A stretch of 64,000 nucleotides of DNA from PFJX01 sp038215555 (GTDB taxonomy: Bacteria; Pseudomonadota; Gammaproteobacteria; Burkholderiales; Thiobacillaceae): contig JBBQQT010000001.1 of NCBI GenBank assembly GCA_038215555.1, positions 1 through 64,000 on the forward strand, in the 5' to 3' direction. The first letter of the stretch is position 1; each line of letters opens with the position of its first letter. The notes under the pieces were generated by a model, which worked only from the letters and a program-made list of their open reading frames with translations, was not told where the DNA came from and did not search any database. Positions 32,115 to 42,071 of the stretch are shown piece after piece. A program made the position numbers and the translations under genes.

Positions 32115-35100
32115 ATGCGGTCAGCGGCAATGCCAGCAAGACAGGGTTTATACGATCCGACGAACGAACATGATGCGTGCGGGGTTGGTTTCGTCGCCCA
32201 TATCAAAGGGGAAAAGAGCCATGGCATCGTGCGCCAGGGTTTGCAGATTCTGAAGAATCTGACCCATCGTGGTGCAACCGGCTACGATCCGAAGCTCGGT
32301 GATGGTGCCGGTATTCTGATTCAGATCCCCGATGCTTTCCTGCGTCAAGAAGCCGCCAAGCTGGCAATCACGCTGCCGCCAGTCGGTGAATATGCATGTG
32401 GCACGGTGTTCTTGCCGCAATCCGGCAATGGCCGCGTCGCGTGTGAATCCGCCATTGCTCGCATCGTCCACGAAGAAGGGCAGCGTTTCCTTGGCTGGCG
32501 CGATGTGCCGCGCGACAACAGCGATATTGCCGCCGCCGCGATCGCCATCGAGCCGGTCATGCGCCAGGTGTTCATTGGCCGCGGTGCCGGTCTTGCCGAC
32601 CAGAATGTGTTCGAGCGCAAGCTGTTCGTGATTCGCAAGCGGGTCGAGCACGCCGTGCGCGGCCTCAAGCTGGATGACGGTTCGCAGTTCTACATTCCCT
32701 CGCTGTCTTCGCGCACGCTGGTCTACAAGGGCATGCTGCTGGCCGAGGAAGTCGGCACCTATTACCTCGATTTGCAGGATGAGCGCATGGTGTCGGCGCT
32801 GGCGCTGGTGCATCAGCGTTTTTCCACCAATACTTTCCCTGCCTGGGATCTGGCGCATCCGTTCCGGATGATTGCGCACAATGGCGAAATCAACACGCTG
32901 CGTGGCAACGTCAACTGGATGACCGCGCGCCATGGCGCGATGAAGTCGGCCATGTTGGGCGACGATCTGGCCAAGCTCTGGCCGCTGATTGCCGAAGGCC
33001 AATCGGATTCGGCGTCGTTTGATAACGCGCTGGAACTGCTGGTCGCCGGCGGTTACTCGTTGCCGCACGCGATGATGTTGCTGATTCCGGAAGCCTGGTC
33101 GAACAATCCGCTGATGGATGAAGATCGGCGCGCGTTCTATGAATACAACGCCGCACTGATGGAACCCTGGGATGGGCCCGCTGCGGTCGCCTTCACCGAT
33201 GGCCGCGTGATCGGCGCCACGCTGGATCGCAACGGGTTGCGTCCGGCGCGCTATCTGGTGACCGATGACGACTTCGTGATGATGGCGTCGGAAATGGGCG
33301 TGCTGACCTTCCCGGAAGAGAAGATCGTCAAGAAATGGCGTTTGCAGCCGGGCAAGATGCTGCTGATCGACATGGAGCAAGGCCGCATCCTCTCCGATGA
33401 GGAGGTCAAGCAGTCGCTGGCGAAAGCCAGGCCTTATCGCGAGTGGATCGAGGAATCGCGCTACTTCCTCGGCGATCTGCCGAAAGTCGATGTCAAGCTG
33501 GACCTGCCGGCTGGCGTGCTCGATGCGCAGCAGGCGTTTGGCTACACGCAAGAAGACCTCAAATTCATCATGTTGCCGATGGCGAGCAATGGTGAAGAGG
33601 CGACGGGTTCGATGGGTAACGATGCCGCTTTGCCGGTGTTGTCGGCCAAGGCGAAGCCGTTCTATCACTACTTCAAGCAGTTGTTCGCGCAGGTGACCAA
33701 TCCGCCGATCGACCCGATCCGGGAAGAACTGGTGATGTCGCTGGTGACCTTCATCGGGCCGAAGCCGAACCTGCTCGGCTTGCATGACAACCTCGATACG
33801 AGTGATCTGCCATTGCGCCTGGAAGCCAGCCAACCGGTGTTGCTGCCGGAGGAACTGGCCAAGTTGAAAGTGATCGACAGCCTGACCCGCAATCGTTTCC
33901 GCGCATTGGTGGCTGATATCACCTATCCCGTGGCGCAGGGCGTCAAGGGCATGCGTGATGCGATCGCCGCCTTGTGCGAAGCCGCCGAGCAATCGGTACC
34001 TGACGGCTTCAATGTGCTGATCCTGTCCGATCGCGCGGTGAGTCCGGATCGTGTGGCGATCCCAGCCCTGCTGGCCTGCGCGGCGGTACATCATCATTTG
34101 GTGCGCGCCGGTTTGCGGACCAACACCGGTCTGGTGGTTGATACCGGTTCGGCGCGCGAAACACATCACTTCGCGTTGCTGGCTGGTTATGGCGCGGAAG
34201 CGGTGTGTCCGTGGCTGGCTTTCGAGACCATCGCCGGATTCGGTCTGCCGGACAGCAAGGAGGCGCAGAAGAAGTTCGTCAAGGCGGTCGGCAAGGGCTT
34301 GTACAAGGTGATGTCCAAGATGGGCATCTCGACCTACCAGTCTTATTGCGGCGCGCAGATTTTTGATGCGATTGGCCTCAACAGCGCTTTCATCGACGCC
34401 TACTTTCCGGGTACGTCGAGCAATGTCGAAGGCATCGGCTTGCTGGAAGTGGCGGAAGAAGCGCTGCGCCAGCATCAGGCTGCTTTCGGAATCGACCCGG
34501 TGCTGGCCAACGCGCTCGAAGCCGGCGGCGAATATGCCTTCCGCGTGCGGGGTGAAGATCACCTGTGGACGCCGGATTCCATCGCCAAATTGCAGAATGC
34601 GACACGCACCGGCAAATACGAGACCTACAAGGAATATGCCCGCCTGATCAACGATCAGAGCAAGCGGCATCTGACTTTGCGCGGCTTGTTCGAGATCAAA
34701 TCGGCCGGCGCGCCGGTGCCGCTGGAAGAAGTCGAATCGGCGGCCAGCATCGTGACCCGGTTTGCCACCGGCGCGATGTCGCTCGGTTCGATTTCCACCG
34801 AGGCGCATACCGTACTGGCGCTGGCGATGAACCGCATCGGCGGCAAGTCGAATACCGGTGAGGGCGGCGAGGATGCGGTGCGCTTCCAGCCGGTGAAGAG
34901 CGATACCACCTTGTCCGAACTGATCGGCAAGAGCCGAGTTGTCGCCGACATTCCGCTGAAAGCCGGCGATTCGATGCGTTCCAAGATCAAGCAGGTGGCG
35001 TCCGGTCGTTTTGGCGTCACCGCCGAATACCTTGCCAAAGCCGATCAGATCCAAATCAAGATGGCGCAAGGCGCCAAGCCTGGCGAGGGCGGCCAGTTGC

Positions 35101-36749
35101 CCGGCGGCAAGGTGTCGGAATATATCGCCAAGCTGCGTTTCTCGGTGCCTGGTGTCGGCCTGATTTCGCCGCCGCCGCACCACGACATCTATTCCATCGA
35201 AGACTTGGCGCAGCTTATCCATGATCTGAAGAACGCCAATCCGAAAGCCTCGATCTCGGTCAAGCTGGTTTCCGAAACTGGCGTCGGCACGGTGGCGGCG
35301 GGCGTGGCCAAGGCCAAATCCGACCATATCGTCATCGCCGGTTATGACGGCGGCACCGGCGCTTCGCCTTTGTCCTCAATCAAGCACGCCGGCAGCCCGT
35401 GGGAGATCGGTCTCGCCGAAACTCAGCAGACGCTGGTGCTCAACCAGTTGCGCGGTCGCGTCGCGGTGCAGGTGGATGGCCAGATGAAGACCGGCCGCGA
35501 TGTGGTCATCGGCGCGCTGTTGGGCGCTGACGAGTTCGGTTTCGCCACCGCGCCGCTGGTGGTCGAAGGCTGCATCATGATGCGCAAATGCCATCTGAAT
35601 ACCTGCCCGGTCGGCGTCGCCACGCAAGACCCGGCGCTGCGCCGGAAATTCACCGGCCAGCCCGAGCATGTAGTGAATTACTTCTTCTTCGTCGCCGAAG
35701 AAGCGCGCGAACTGATGGCGCAGATGGGCATTCGCAAGTTCTCTGATCTGACCGGGCGTTCCGATCTGCTCGATATGCGGTCTGGCATTGACCACTGGAA
35801 AGCCAGCGGACTCGATTTCAGCAAGATTTTCTATCAGCCGAAGGTGGCCGAAAACGTCGCCCGCAACCATTGCGAAACGCAGGATCACGGCCTTGAGCGT
35901 GCACTCGACAACAGGTTGATCGAGCAAGCGCAAGCGGCCCTCGAGGGCGGCGAGAAGGTGGTCATCGAAACCCCGATCAGCAACGTCAACCGCACGGTCG
36001 GCGCCATGTTGTCGAACCAGGTCGCCAGCCGCTTTGGCCACGCCGGCCTGCCAAATGACAGCATCACGGTCAAGCTGACTGGCACCGCCGGCCAGAGTTT
36101 TGCCGCATTCCTGGCGCATGGCATCACCTTCGAACTGACCGGCGAAGGCAACGACTACGTCGGCAAGGGCCTGTGCGGCGGCCGCATCGTGATCAAACCG
36201 CCGGCCGCGTTCAACGCCACTCCGTCGGAAAACATTATCGTCGGCAATACCGTGATGTATGGTGCGACGACCGGCGAGAGCTATTTCTGCGGTGTCGCCG
36301 GCGAACGCTTCTGCGTGCGCAACTCGGGCGCCAGCGCGGTGGTCGAGGGCGTTGGCGACCATGGTTGCGAATACATGACCGGCGGCACCGTGGTGGTGCT
36401 GGGCTTGACCGGGCGCAACTTCGCCGCCGGCATGTCGGGCGGTGTGGCGTATGTGCTGGACGAAGACGGTTTGTTCGGCAAGCGCTGCAATCTGTCGATG
36501 GTGTCGCTGGAGAAGGTCGAGCCGGCTGAATCGGTGACCAACAGCGATATCCACCATAACGGCCAGCCGGATGAAGTGACCTTGAAAGCGTTGATCGAAA
36601 AACACGCTGTCTATACCGGCAGCGTCGGCGCCAGGAAAATGCTGGACAACTGGAATGAATATCGTGGCAAGTTCGTCAAGGTGATGCCGAATGAATACAA
36701 GCGCGCGTTGATCGAAATGGCCGAACAGAAATTGCTGGAGGCCGCTTGA
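32115..36749 (+). CDS. gltB: Glutamate synthase (NADPH) large subunit
   Basis: It makes glutamate from glutamine and 2-oxoglutarate with GltD. The 1544-residue chain has an N-terminal class II glutaminase domain whose catalytic Cys follows DA in NEHDACGVGF. A central domain follows, then the FMN/3Fe-4S synthase domain (GGTGASPLSS, CIMMRKCHLNTCPVGVATQD) and the C-terminal GXGXG beta-helix. An ATG at 32130 is an equally plausible start; neither has a strong ribosome-binding site. Its stop overlaps gltD. Together with the glutamine synthetase it completes ammonia assimilation. The 1059-codon antisense frame is a shadow. Confidence 0.97.
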   Translation: MRSAAMPARQGLYDPTNEHDACGVGFVAHIKGEKSHGIVRQGLQILKNLTHRGATGYDPKLGDGAGILIQIPDAFLRQEAAKLAITLPPVGEYACGTVFLPQSGNGRVACESAIARIVHEEGQRFLGWRDVPRDNSDIAAAAIAIEPVMRQVFIGRGAGLADQNVFERKLFVIRKRVEHAVRGLKLDDGSQFYIPSLSSRTLVYKGMLLAEEVGTYYLDLQDERMVSALALVHQRFSTNTFPAWDLAHPFRMIAHNGEINTLRGNVNWMTARHGAMKSAMLGDDLAKLWPLIAEGQSDSASFDNALELLVAGGYSLPHAMMLLIPEAWSNNPLMDEDRRAFYEYNAALMEPWDGPAAVAFTDGRVIGATLDRNGLRPARYLVTDDDFVMMASEMGVLTFPEEKIVKKWRLQPGKMLLIDMEQGRILSDEEVKQSLAKARPYREWIEESRYFLGDLPKVDVKLDLPAGVLDAQQAFGYTQEDLKFIMLPMASNGEEATGSMGNDAALPVLSAKAKPFYHYFKQLFAQVTNPPIDPIREELVMSLVTFIGPKPNLLGLHDNLDTSDLPLRLEASQPVLLPEELAKLKVIDSLTRNRFRALVADITYPVAQGVKGMRDAIAALCEAAEQSVPDGFNVLILSDRAVSPDRVAIPALLACAAVHHHLVRAGLRTNTGLVVDTGSARETHHFALLAGYGAEAVCPWLAFETIAGFGLPDSKEAQKKFVKAVGKGLYKVMSKMGISTYQSYCGAQIFDAIGLNSAFIDAYFPGTSSNVEGIGLLEVAEEALRQHQAAFGIDPVLANALEAGGEYAFRVRGEDHLWTPDSIAKLQNATRTGKYETYKEYARLINDQSKRHLTLRGLFEIKSAGAPVPLEEVESAASIVTRFATGAMSLGSISTEAHTVLALAMNRIGGKSNTGEGGEDAVRFQPVKSDTTLSELIGKSRVVADIPLKAGDSMRSKIKQVASGRFGVTAEYLAKADQIQIKMAQGAKPGEGGQLPGGKVSEYIAKLRFSVPGVGLISPPPHHDIYSIEDLAQLIHDLKNANPKASISVKLVSETGVGTVAAGVAKAKSDHIVIAGYDGGTGASPLSSIKHAGSPWEIGLAETQQTLVLNQLRGRVAVQVDGQMKTGRDVVIGALLGADEFGFATAPLVVEGCIMMRKCHLNTCPVGVATQDPALRRKFTGQPEHVVNYFFFVAEEARELMAQMGIRKFSDLTGRSDLLDMRSGIDHWKASGLDFSKIFYQPKVAENVARNHCETQDHGLERALDNRLIEQAQAALEGGEKVVIETPISNVNRTVGAMLSNQVASRFGHAGLPNDSITVKLTGTAGQSFAAFLAHGITFELTGEGNDYVGKGLCGGRIVIKPPAAFNATPSENIIVGNTVMYGATTGESYFCGVAGERFCVRNSGASAVVEGVGDHGCEYMTGGTVVVLGLTGRNFAAGMSGGVAYVLDEDGLFGKRCNLSMVSLEKVEPAESVTNSDIHHNGQPDEVTLKALIEKHAVYTGSVGARKMLDNWNEYRGKFVKVMPNEYKRALIEMAEQKLLEAA

Positions 36750-38176
36750 TGGGCAAGATCACTGGATTCCTCGAATACGAGCGTTTGTCGGAAGCCAACC
36801 TGCCGGTGGCCGAGCGGCTGACCAACTACAAAGAGTTCGTCCTCCACCTCTCCGACGACGAGGCCAAGGTACAAGGCGCGCGCTGCATGGATTGCGGTAT
36901 TCCGTTCTGCATGAGCGGCTGCCCGGTCAACAACATCATTCCGGATTGGAATGATCTGGTATTCAAGCAGGACTGGCGCCATGCGATCGATGTGCTGCAT
37001 TCCACCAACAATTTCCCCGAGTTCACTGGCCGCATCTGTCCAGCGCCATGCGAAGCCGCCTGCACGTTGAACATCAATAATGATGCCGTTGGCATCAAGT
37101 CGATCGAACACGCGATCATCGACAAGGCCTGGGAAATGGGCTGGGTGCAACCGCAGCCGCCCGCCCGCAAGACCGGCAAGAAGGTCGCCGTGGTCGGCTC
37201 CGGCCCGGCCGGCATGGCGGCCGCTCAGCAACTGGCGCGCGCCGGCCATGCCGTCGTGCTGCTGGAAAAGAACGACCGCATTGGCGGCCTGCTGCGTTAC
37301 GGCATTCCGGATTTCAAGTTCGAAAAAAGCCATATCGACCGCCGCCTGGCGCAGATGGCGGCGGAAGGTGTCGAATTCCGGGTCAATCAGCATGTTGGTG
37401 AGCATGTTTCCGCCGACGCGCTGCTCGCCGAATTCGACGCCGTCGTGCTGTCCAGCGGCGCCGAACAGCCGCGCGACCTGCCGGTGCCCGGCCGGGAACT
37501 GGCCGGCGTGCATTTCGCGATGGAATTCCTCAGCCAGAACAACAAGTTCGTCGCCGGTGACAGCCTGCCCGATCAGATTCGCGCGACCGGCAAGCACGTC
37601 GTCGTCATCGGCGGTGGCGATACCGGCTCCGACTGTGTCGGCACCTCGAACCGGCATGGAGCGGCTTCGGTCAGCCAGTTCGAACTGATGCCGCAACCGC
37701 CGCAACAGGAAAATCGTCCGCTGACCTGGCCGAACTGGCCGCTCAAGATGCGCACTTCCAGTTCGCATGAAGAAGGTTGCGCGCGCGACTGGTCCGTCGC
37801 CACCAAGGCGTTTGTGGGTGAAAACGGCAAGGTCACCGGCCTGAAGGCCGTTCGTCTGGACTGGAAGGACGGCAAGATGTCCGAGATTCCCGGTTCCGAG
37901 TTCGAGATGAAGGCCGATCTGGTTCTGCTGGCGATGGGCTTCGTCAGCCCGGTGCAAAAGCTGCTGGATGTTTTCGGCGTGGAGAAGGATGCGCGTGGCA
38001 ACGCCAGGGCGGATACCGAAGGCAAAAACAGCTACGCCACCAGCAAGGCCAAAGTCTTTGCCGCCGGCGACCTGCGGCGCGGCCAGTCGCTGGTGGTCTG
38101 GGCGATCCGTGAAGGTCGTCAGTGCGCGCAAGCGGTGGACGTTTTTCTGATGGGCAGCAGCACGCTGCCAAGATGA
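36749..38176 (+). CDS. gltD: Glutamate synthase (NADPH) small subunit
   Basis: The 475-residue flavoprotein delivers electrons from NADPH to GltB. It has two N-terminal 4Fe-4S cysteine clusters (RCMDCGIPFCMSGCPVNN; CPAPCEAACTL), an FAD-binding VGSGPAGMAAA motif, an NADPH site GGGDTGSDC and AAGDLRRGQSLVVWA near the end. The ATG at 36749 overlaps the gltB stop (TGATG). A strong terminator follows. Confidence 0.97.
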   Translation: MGKITGFLEYERLSEANLPVAERLTNYKEFVLHLSDDEAKVQGARCMDCGIPFCMSGCPVNNIIPDWNDLVFKQDWRHAIDVLHSTNNFPEFTGRICPAPCEAACTLNINNDAVGIKSIEHAIIDKAWEMGWVQPQPPARKTGKKVAVVGSGPAGMAAAQQLARAGHAVVLLEKNDRIGGLLRYGIPDFKFEKSHIDRRLAQMAAEGVEFRVNQHVGEHVSADALLAEFDAVVLSSGAEQPRDLPVPGRELAGVHFAMEFLSQNNKFVAGDSLPDQIRATGKHVVVIGGGDTGSDCVGTSNRHGAASVSQFELMPQPPQQENRPLTWPNWPLKMRTSSSHEEGCARDWSVATKAFVGENGKVTGLKAVRLDWKDGKMSEIPGSEFEMKADLVLLAMGFVSPVQKLLDVFGVEKDARGNARADTEGKNSYATSKAKVFAAGDLRRGQSLVVWAIREGRQCAQAVDVFLMGSSTLPR

Positions 38177-38191
38177 ACGGGTTATGCAGCG

Positions 38192-38222
38192 AAAAAAAGC
38201 CGGCTTCGAGCCGGCTTTTTTT
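38192..38222 (+). terminator. Intrinsic terminator after gltBD
   Basis: AGCCGGCT-TCG-AGCCGGCT is flanked by seven A upstream and seven T downstream. It closes the gltBD transcript. Confidence 0.93.
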
Positions 38223-38258
38223 CGTCGGCAGTTTTCTTTGCCTTGAATTTCTAACTAA

Positions 38259-38272
38259 TTGATCTATCTCAA
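38259..38272 (+). promoter_or_regulatory. FNR/CRP-like box
   Basis: TTGATCTATCTCAA differs from the FNR dyad TTGAT-N4-ATCAA at one position. It lies 63 bp before the lipoprotein gene, a position suitable for activation. Confidence 0.45.
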
Positions 38273-38334
38273 AGTTTCACGCTCGCCGATTTGGTAAACA
38301 TGACGTCCTTGTCCATGTCACCAGAGGGGGCGTC

Positions 38335-38694
38335 ATGCAACGTCGGGAATTTCTTGTACTGGCCAGTTTGCTGATCACGGGATGTGCGACAAAACCGGCT
38401 GCCAAGCCGGAAGTCGCCGGTATGCTTTTTTCGGAAGCAGAACGTAAAACGATCACCAAGTTCTATTCGCAGGGCATCGATTGGCGGCGGTCCGGTCCGG
38501 TTCCGGCGCAGCGGATCAAGATCGGCGATCTGCTCGAATCCGGCCTGCGTCCGAACAAGTTGCCAACCGAACTGGACAAGCTGTTGACTTATTTGCCGGC
38601 GCCCTACACACGTCTGATCCTCGGTGCTGATGTGATCCTGGTCAATCGGGATACGCATGCCGTTCTCGACGTGATTCCGCAACTTGCTTATTAA
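38335..38694 (+). CDS. Small lipoprotein, CigR/RcnB-like
   Basis: The 119-residue protein has a lipobox (LITGC, Cys17) and is predicted to be lipid-anchored after cleavage. The remainder contains ERKTITKFYSQ, KLPTELDKLLTYLP and ends with ILVNRDTHAVLDVI. This resembles the small domain of RcnB/CigR-like envelope proteins, which have been linked to metal homeostasis or virulence control. No partner genes adjoin it. An FNR-like box upstream suggests oxygen-dependent expression. Confidence 0.65.
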   Translation: MQRREFLVLASLLITGCATKPAAKPEVAGMLFSEAERKTITKFYSQGIDWRRSGPVPAQRIKIGDLLESGLRPNKLPTELDKLLTYLPAPYTRLILGADVILVNRDTHAVLDVIPQLAY

Positions 38695-38796
38695 GCTGGC
38701 TGGGGTTTTTCGGCGGTCTTGATGGTGACCCCGTGTTGATCTGAAAAGGCCTGAATTCAGCGCGCCGGTGCGGCATTCAGGCGGGTTGTCGCATGC

Positions 38797-38802
38797 TAAA
38801 CT
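38797..38802 (+). promoter_or_regulatory. Possible extended -10 box for flhB
   Basis: TAAACT preceded by TGC gives an extended -10 (TGCTAAACT) 47 bp before the flhB ATG. No sigma-28 or convincing sigma-54 element was found there. Confidence 0.35.
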
Positions 38803-38849
38803 CGCGGCCACTTAAATAACCCCGAGCCGGCTTTCCGCCGGACCCGAGG

Positions 38850-39983
38850 ATGGCGGAAGACAGCGATCTCGAACGCACGGAACCAGCATCGGCGCGCAAG
38901 CTGGACCAGGCTCGCGAGCGTGGCAATGTGCCGCGTTCACGCGAACTTGCGACGCTTGCCGTTTTGCTGGCGAGTGCGGCGGTCATCGCGATGTTCGGGG
39001 TTTTCATGTTTCAGGGTTTGCATCGTCTCATGCGCAATGCCTTGATTTTTGACCGTGCCGATATCGTCAATGCCTCGATGATGGGGCGCAACTTGATGGA
39101 AGCCGGCTTGGATGGTGTGTGGCTTTATATGCCGATGGCAATCACCGTCGTGGTCTCTGCGGTGGCGGCCAATCTGATGCTGTCGGGCTGGGTGTTCTCG
39201 GCGCAGGCGCTCGAATTCAACTTTTCCAAACTGAATCCAATATCCGGCATCGGTCGGATGTTTTCCATGAATTCCCTCGCCGAATTGGTCAAGGCGCTGC
39301 TCAAGGGCGGGTTGATCGCCGGTGTCGCAGGCTGGATGATCTGGCACCAGCATGATGGCATTCTTGCGTTGGCGAACGAACCGCTGCCATCGGCGGTGGT
39401 GCATTTCGGACAGATCGCGTTGTTCACTTTCCTGGCTTCGGTGGCGGCGTTTACCTTCATTGTTCTGCTCGATGTGCCATTCCAGATTTGGAACTATCAC
39501 CACGGTTTGCGGATGACCAAAGAAGAAGTCCGCCAGGAAGGCAAAGAGATCGAAGGCGATCCACAAATCAAGGCGCGGATCCGTTCGCTGCAACGCGAGG
39601 TGGCGCGGCGGCGGATGATGCAGGCGATTCCGCAGGCGGATGTGGTGGTGACCAATCCGATGCACTTTGCCGTGGCGCTCAAATATGAGGAAAAAGGCAT
39701 GTCGGCTCCGGTTGTGTTGGCCAAGGGTTCGCAACTGGTGGCCGAGCGGATCAAGGAATTGGCGCGGGAGCATCGTGTGCCGATCGTCGAAGCGCCGCCA
39801 CTGGCGCGCGCGTTGCATCGCCATGTCGAGGTCGGCGAGGTGATTCCGGGTTCGCTGTTTACGGCCGTGGCCCAAGTGCTGGCTTATGTTTATCAACTCA
39901 ACCAGTCGCTTTCTCCCACCTTGCCGGATGATTGGCAAGTGCCGCCCACGCTTGATCCTGGCGCCAGAATCGGGGTGGCGTAA
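38850..39983 (+). CDS. flhB: Flagellar export switch protein FlhB
   Basis: This 377-residue inner-membrane component of the flagellar type III export gate has four helices (about 30-215) and a cytoplasmic switch domain. The autocleavage motif, nearly always NPTH, reads NPMH here (in VVTNPMHFAVALKY). The codons AAT CCG ATG CAC are clear in the DNA. The N-P bond that is cut is retained. The N-terminus MAEDSDLERTEPAS is typical. It overlaps flhA by one base (TAATG), beginning the operon flhB-flhA-flhF-flhG-fliA-motC-motD. Confidence 0.95.
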   Translation: MAEDSDLERTEPASARKLDQARERGNVPRSRELATLAVLLASAAVIAMFGVFMFQGLHRLMRNALIFDRADIVNASMMGRNLMEAGLDGVWLYMPMAITVVVSAVAANLMLSGWVFSAQALEFNFSKLNPISGIGRMFSMNSLAELVKALLKGGLIAGVAGWMIWHQHDGILALANEPLPSAVVHFGQIALFTFLASVAAFTFIVLLDVPFQIWNYHHGLRMTKEEVRQEGKEIEGDPQIKARIRSLQREVARRRMMQAIPQADVVVTNPMHFAVALKYEEKGMSAPVVLAKGSQLVAERIKELAREHRVPIVEAPPLARALHRHVEVGEVIPGSLFTAVAQVLAYVYQLNQSLSPTLPDDWQVPPTLDPGARIGVA

Positions 39984-42064
39984 TGGCTGAGGCGATTCAG
40001 CCGGTTCGCGGCTCTGTCTGGCAGAAGATGGCGGCGCCGATCCTGGTGATTCTGGTGCTGGCAATGATGATCTTGCCGCTGCCGCCGTTTCTGCTCGATC
40101 TGCTGTTCACCTTCAATATCGCGCTGTCGATGATCGTGTTGCTGATCAGTTTGTACACGCGCAAGCCGCTGGAATTTTCGATTTTCCCCACCGTCTTGCT
40201 GTTAACCACGTTGATGCGTTTGTCGCTCAACGTCGCCTCTACCCGCGTTATTTTAATGGAAGGCCACACCGGTCCGGACGCGGCGGGCAAGGTGATCGAG
40301 GCCTTCGGCCAGTTCCTGGTCGGCGGTAATTACATGGTGGGTCTGATCGTCTTCATCATTTTGGTGTTGATCAATTTTATGGTGATCACCAAGGGTTCAG
40401 GACGGATTGCGGAAGTGTCGGCGCGTTTCACTCTGGATGCGATGCCCGGCAAGCAGATGGCGATCGACGCCGATCTCAACGCGGGTTTGATTGGCGAGGA
40501 CGAAGCGCGCCGGCGGCGTCAGGAAATCGCACAAGAAGCTGATTTCTACGGTTCCATGGATGGTGCTTCGAAATTCGTCCGTGGCGATGCCGTGGCCGGC
40601 ATCATCATCATGTTTATCAATGTGTTAGGCGGCCTGATCGTCGGCGTCGTGCAACATGATCTTAGCTTCGCAGTAGCTACCACCAACTACACCTTGCTGG
40701 CAATCGGCGATGGTCTGGTCGCGCAGATTCCTGCTCTGGTTGTCTCGACCGCAGCCGGCATCGTGGTGTCACGCGTTTCCAGCGACCAGGATTTGAGCGA
40801 GCAGCTGACCGGACAATTGTTCGGCCGGCCGCAGACGTTGTTCCTGACCGCCGGCATCCTGGCCTTGATGGGCATCATCCCAGGCATGCCACATCTGTCT
40901 TTTTTCCTGATTGGCGGCATTCTGGCCGGCATCGGTTACTTGCTGATTCAGCGTCGGCAAGCGGACGCGGTGGCGGCGGCGGTGGTCGAAGAAGCACCGG
41001 CGAAGCCGGAGGAACCGGTCGATGTCGGCTGGCATGATGTTGCCGTGGTCGATCGACTCGGTTTGGAAGTGGGGTATCGCCTGGTGCCGCTGGTCGACAA
41101 ACATCAGGATGGCGAACTGCTGCGGCGGATTCGCGGTATCCGCAAGAAAATCGCCCAGGATCTCGGCTTCCTGGTGCCGGCGGTTCATATCCGCGACAAC
41201 CTGCAATTGAAGCCGAATGCGTATCGGGTGACTTTGAAGGGAGTCAGCGTCGCCGAGGGTGAAGCCATCGCGGGCAAATTTCTCGCCATCAATCCGGGGC
41301 GCGTGCTGGGGGGCCTGAATGGACAGGCGGCGACCGATCCGGCTTATGGCCTGCCGGCAATCTGGATCGAAGCCACGCTGCGTGATCAGGCTCAAACCTA
41401 TGGCTACACCGTGGTGGATGCTGGCACGGTGGTGGCGACGCACCTGACCAAAATCATCAATGAACATGCGCCAGAATTGCTCGGCCGGGAAGAAACCCAG
41501 CAATTGCTCGATCACGTCGCCAAGCAATATCCGAAGCTGGTGGAGGACCTGACGCCGAAACAGCTGCCGGTGGCGACGGTGCAGAAGATTTTGCAGAATT
41601 TGCTGGAAGAACAGGTGCACATTCGTGACATGCGCACCATTCTGGAAACCCTGGCCGAGCATGCCACTCGAACACAGGACGCGGATGAACTGACCGCGAC
41701 CGTCAGAACTGCCCTGGGACGCGCTATCATCCACGAAACCTTTGGAGGAGCGCAGGAATTGTTAGTGATGGCCCTTGAGCCGAACCTTGAGCACATCCTG
41801 ACACAGGCGCTGGCCTCCCGCGGTGATACCGGCGTCGGCCTGGAACCTGGCCTGGCTGAACGGTTGGTGCGGGAAACGGTGCAGGCGGTCGAGAAGCAGG
41901 AAAGTGCCGGCCAGCCCGCCGTCCTGCTGACGCCCCCCGCGATCCGCCCGATTCTGGCGCGCTTCCTGCGTCGCTCTGCGCCGGGTTTGAAGGTGTTGTC
42001 GCATGCGGAAGTGCCGGATGGCAAAAGCATCCGCATTGTCACGCTGATCGGTAGCGGTTCATGA
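39983..42064 (+). CDS. flhA: Flagellar export gate protein FlhA
   Basis: The 693-residue protein has eight membrane helices in its first half and a large cytoplasmic domain that docks chaperone-substrate complexes. The conserved FHIPEP-type cytoplasmic loop is represented by RFTLDAMPGKQMAIDADLNA, which is diagnostic. The C-terminal domain has the NGQAATDPAYGLPAIWI segment. It follows flhB directly and precedes flhF by seven bases. Confidence 0.97.
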   Translation: MAEAIQPVRGSVWQKMAAPILVILVLAMMILPLPPFLLDLLFTFNIALSMIVLLISLYTRKPLEFSIFPTVLLLTTLMRLSLNVASTRVILMEGHTGPDAAGKVIEAFGQFLVGGNYMVGLIVFIILVLINFMVITKGSGRIAEVSARFTLDAMPGKQMAIDADLNAGLIGEDEARRRRQEIAQEADFYGSMDGASKFVRGDAVAGIIIMFINVLGGLIVGVVQHDLSFAVATTNYTLLAIGDGLVAQIPALVVSTAAGIVVSRVSSDQDLSEQLTGQLFGRPQTLFLTAGILALMGIIPGMPHLSFFLIGGILAGIGYLLIQRRQADAVAAAVVEEAPAKPEEPVDVGWHDVAVVDRLGLEVGYRLVPLVDKHQDGELLRRIRGIRKKIAQDLGFLVPAVHIRDNLQLKPNAYRVTLKGVSVAEGEAIAGKFLAINPGRVLGGLNGQAATDPAYGLPAIWIEATLRDQAQTYGYTVVDAGTVVATHLTKIINEHAPELLGREETQQLLDHVAKQYPKLVEDLTPKQLPVATVQKILQNLLEEQVHIRDMRTILETLAEHATRTQDADELTATVRTALGRAIIHETFGGAQELLVMALEPNLEHILTQALASRGDTGVGLEPGLAERLVRETVQAVEKQESAGQPAVLLTPPAIRPILARFLRRSAPGLKVLSHAEVPDGKSIRIVTLIGSGS

Positions 42065-42071
42065 ACCTCGC

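Noticed and set aside
32148..35327. A 1059-codon minus-strand frame opposite gltB
   Set aside because: gltB is unmistakable on the plus strand; the antisense product is low-information and has no domain or ribosome-binding site.
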